NCBI GenBank assembly: GCA_023257325.1
Contig: JALRCP010000114.1
Location: 1-7,849 of the forward strand
DNA length: 7,849 bases
Direction: 5' to 3'
Origin: Polynucleobacter sp.
GTDB taxonomy: Bacteria; Pseudomonadota; Gammaproteobacteria; Burkholderiales; Burkholderiaceae
Shown: positions 6,999 to 7,849 of the stretch, piece by piece
How positions within the stretch are numbered: the stretch's first letter is position 1
Layout of the letters: each line of letters starts with the position of its first letter
Translations under genes and position numbers: made by a program
Notes under the pieces: model-generated
What the model was told of the DNA's origin: nothing
The model's input: the letters and a program-made list of their open reading frames with translations, nothing else
Database searches by the model: none

Positions 6999-7352
6999 TT
7001 AAATGACCTGTAAGACTAGTTTAGGAGATTTATCTAAGATTTTCAGAAGTAATCTTGCTGGGCCGGTTGGGTAACGTTTTCCTTGTTCCCAATTTCTGAT
7101 GGTATCTAAAGGCACCATGATTCTCTCTGACAGCTCTTTTTGGGTGAAACCTAATTTTTCACGAATGCTTTTAGCATATAAAGCTGCATCCATTTTCGCC
7201 TCTAGGTCATCTTGAGCTTTTTGTTTAGCAATTTCTTTTTCGCCCGTGGCATCCAATAATTTCTTATTGAGCCTTGATTTTGGAAAAGACTTTGGATCAT
7301 TAAAGTCAACTGCAATGCGCTTGATTCTGATATCTCTTTTTTTCTCTTTCAT
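6999..7352 (-). CDS. XRE-family HTH antitoxin partner of the BrnT-like toxin
   Basis: A 117-residue protein with a basic, lysine-rich N-terminus (1-35), an alpha-helical linker (about 37-58) and a C-terminal XRE-type helix-turn-helix (about 60-107: SIREKLGFTQKELSERI, then IRNWEQGKRYPTGPARLLL). It is probably the DNA-binding antitoxin that neutralises the toxin encoded upstream and represses the operon. Canonical BrnA antitoxins are ribbon-helix-helix proteins, so this partner is of a different fold; it looks more like HigA/MqsA-type antitoxins. The ATG at 7352 is supported by GAGGA (7363-7359), 6 bases away, which lies inside the toxin coding region. The gene overlaps the toxin by 47 bases in another frame. 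AT-rich composition differs from the neighbouring thiolase. The HTH call is firm; the antitoxin role rests on context. Confidence 0.85.
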   Translation of the reverse strand: MKEKKRDIRIKRIAVDFNDPKSFPKSRLNKKLLDATGEKEIAKQKAQDDLEAKMDAALYAKSIREKLGFTQKELSERIMVPLDTIRNWEQGKRYPTGPARLLLKILDKSPKLVLQVI

Positions 7353-7641
7353 TGGCTTTCCTCGCTGAAATTATTCGGATAGCTTCTTCTCTTAATGTAT
7401 AAATGACAACAAATAATATTTCTTCATGCATGGCCAGTAATTCATATCTTTCTTCACCATAATCATGTCGTATGTCGGGAGTGATGCATCGGTGAGGATC
7501 TAAAAATGCATTTGTAATATCTTTAAATTCAAAACCTCTTGATTGTTTACATGCTAAGTTTTTATCTTTGTCCCACTCAAAACCCTTTTTCTTAATGTAG
7601 TTCATTGAACTACTTATGTCAAGATGTAATTTAATGATCAA
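7306..7641 (-). CDS. brnT: BrnT-family ribonuclease toxin (TTG start)
   Basis: A 111-residue protein of the BrnT (DUF497) family, RelE-fold ribonucleases that block translation when free of antitoxin. Recognisable family motifs are GFEWDKDKN (20-28), the FLDP segment (46-49), EERYELL (63-69) and IRIISARKANEREKKRY (88-104). The start chosen is TTG at 7641, because the strong Shine-Dalgarno AAGGAG (7652-7647) lies 5 bases upstream. This adds about 20 residues before FEWD, more than most BrnT proteins as I know them. An in-frame ATG at 7605 (Met13) would give a 99-residue form but has no Shine-Dalgarno. The TGA stop lies inside the antitoxin gene. A possible -35 TTTACA (7685-7680) is followed by only a poor -10. 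The leader holds two dyads described separately. The region is AT-rich, for example 18 G/C in bases 7381-7440. Confidence 0.88.
   Translation of the reverse strand: MIIKLHLDISSSMNYIKKKGFEWDKDKNLACKQSRGFEFKDITNAFLDPHRCITPDIRHDYGEERYELLAMHEEILFVVIYTLREEAIRIISARKANEREKKRYQNQAHCS
7597..7613 (-). promoter_or_regulatory. Perfect 17-base palindrome within a promoter-like element inside brnT
   Basis: On the - strand GTAGTTCA-A-TGAACTAC is a perfect dyad (8-base arms, 1-base centre). It lies wholly inside the spacer and -10 region of a promoter-like element: TTGACA (7622-7617, exact -35 consensus), 17 bases, TACATT (7599-7594, four of six). It spans toxin codons 10-15. It is a strong candidate operator for the XRE antitoxin, and the promoter would make an antitoxin-only transcript; both are inference. 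Confidence 0.5.
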
Positions 7642-7670
7642 ATAAACTCCTTTTCACATATTTGATGATT
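7633..7670 (-). promoter_or_regulatory. 12-base imperfect inverted repeat enclosing the brnT Shine-Dalgarno
   Basis: Two 12-base arms (7670-7659 and 7644-7633 on the - strand) are complementary at 11 of 12 positions. The 14-base loop (7658-7645) carries the AAGGAG Shine-Dalgarno, and the TTG start codon (7641-7639) lies in the 3' arm. It could be an operator or an mRNA hairpin that limits toxin translation. Confidence 0.5.
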
Positions 7671-7680
7671 TAGCGAGTCT

Positions 7681-7718
7681 GTAAAGAACAAAACCCCCAC
7701 TTCAAAGAAGTAGGGGTT
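7681..7718 (-). terminator. Rho-independent terminator of serB
   Basis: Read on the - strand, a stem of 12 positions (7718-7707 with 7703-7692) has a 3-base loop; one position is a T-G pair that becomes a U-G wobble in RNA. The tail TTTTGTTCTTT follows (7693-7683). It lies 44 bases after the serB stop and should insulate the toxin-antitoxin genes from serB transcription. A weak -35-like TTTACA for brnT overlaps the end of the tail. Confidence 0.85.
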
Positions 7719-7762
7719 GACTACTATTAAACGCTTATATGTGTGAAAGGTTTACAGGGTTT

Positions 7763-7849
7763 TTAATTCAATAGATCTAGCCAAGCATCCAGTCCCACGT
7801 GATCAAAAGCCACATCGGCTTTTTCTTTCACAATCGGTTTTGCTCGATA
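7763..7849 (-). CDS. serB: Phosphoserine phosphatase SerB, C-terminal fragment
   Basis: The - strand from 7849 to 7766 encodes the last 28 residues of a protein, followed by TAA (7765-7763). The peptide reads AKPIVKEKADVAF then DHVGLDAWLDLL, matching the SerB C-terminus (a HAD-family phosphatase; compare AKPKVNEKAEV in E. coli). SerB releases serine from O-phospho-L-serine in the last step of serine synthesis. The gene extends beyond the right edge of the window. Because only this short tail is visible the call rests on one conserved motif. Confidence 0.78.
   Translation of the reverse strand, partial: YRAKPIVKEKADVAFDHVGLDAWLDLLN

Noticed and set aside
7655..7757. Inverted repeats CACATAT (7655-7661)/ATATGTG (7738-7744) and CTGTAAA (7679-7685)/TTTACAG (7751-7757) around the serB terminator, considered as insertion ends of the toxin-antitoxin module
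   Set aside because: The two pairs cross rather than nest, each is only 7 bases, the sequence is AT-rich, and they do not flank the toxin-antitoxin genes.

Overview
The window looks like chromosomal DNA from a betaproteobacterium of the order Burkholderiales. The PHB proteins closely resemble those I remember from Cupriavidus/Ralstonia, most clearly the 246-residue acetoacetyl-CoA reductase. The gene order (rluD, pgeF, phaC, phaB, phaR, rimO, bktB) also matches what I recall of that group. The modest G+C content suggests a lower-GC member such as Polynucleobacter or a relative; this is inference.

Layout, left to right. The 3' end of an rluD-type pseudouridine synthase (1-294) is followed at once by pgeF (303-1091). 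Next comes a polyhydroxybutyrate (PHB) block on the + strand: class I PHA synthase phaC (1208-2836), acetoacetyl-CoA reductase phaB (2875-3615) and the PHB-responsive repressor phaR (3708-4262). rimO (4263-5621), for ribosomal protein uS12 methylthiolation, directly abuts phaR. After a dyad-rich 145-base gap comes a BktB/PhaA-type thiolase (5767-6948). A strong bidirectional hairpin (6971-6994) separates it from a convergent, AT-rich toxin-antitoxin module on the - strand: a BrnT-type toxin (7306-7641) and an XRE-type HTH antitoxin (6999-7352). The last 87 bases encode the C-terminus of serB (- strand), followed by its own terminator.

How the genes fit together. The thiolase condenses two acetyl-CoA to acetoacetyl-CoA, PhaB reduces this to (R)-3-hydroxybutyryl-CoA, PhaC polymerises it, and PhaR senses the polymer and should repress granule genes. 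All three enzymatic steps and one regulator lie within about 5.8 kb. There is no phaA between phaC and phaB, unlike the Cupriavidus phaCAB order, so the thiolase beyond rimO probably supplies that step.

The least ordinary part is the toxin-antitoxin module. Its antitoxin is an XRE-type HTH protein, not the usual ribbon-helix-helix BrnA. The two genes overlap by 47 bases. Two separate dyads lie at the start of the toxin gene: one places the Shine-Dalgarno in a loop and the TTG start in a stem, and the other is a perfect 17-base palindrome inside a promoter-like element. No stretch longer than 300 bases lacks a gene. I saw no tRNA, rRNA, CRISPR array or insertion sequence.
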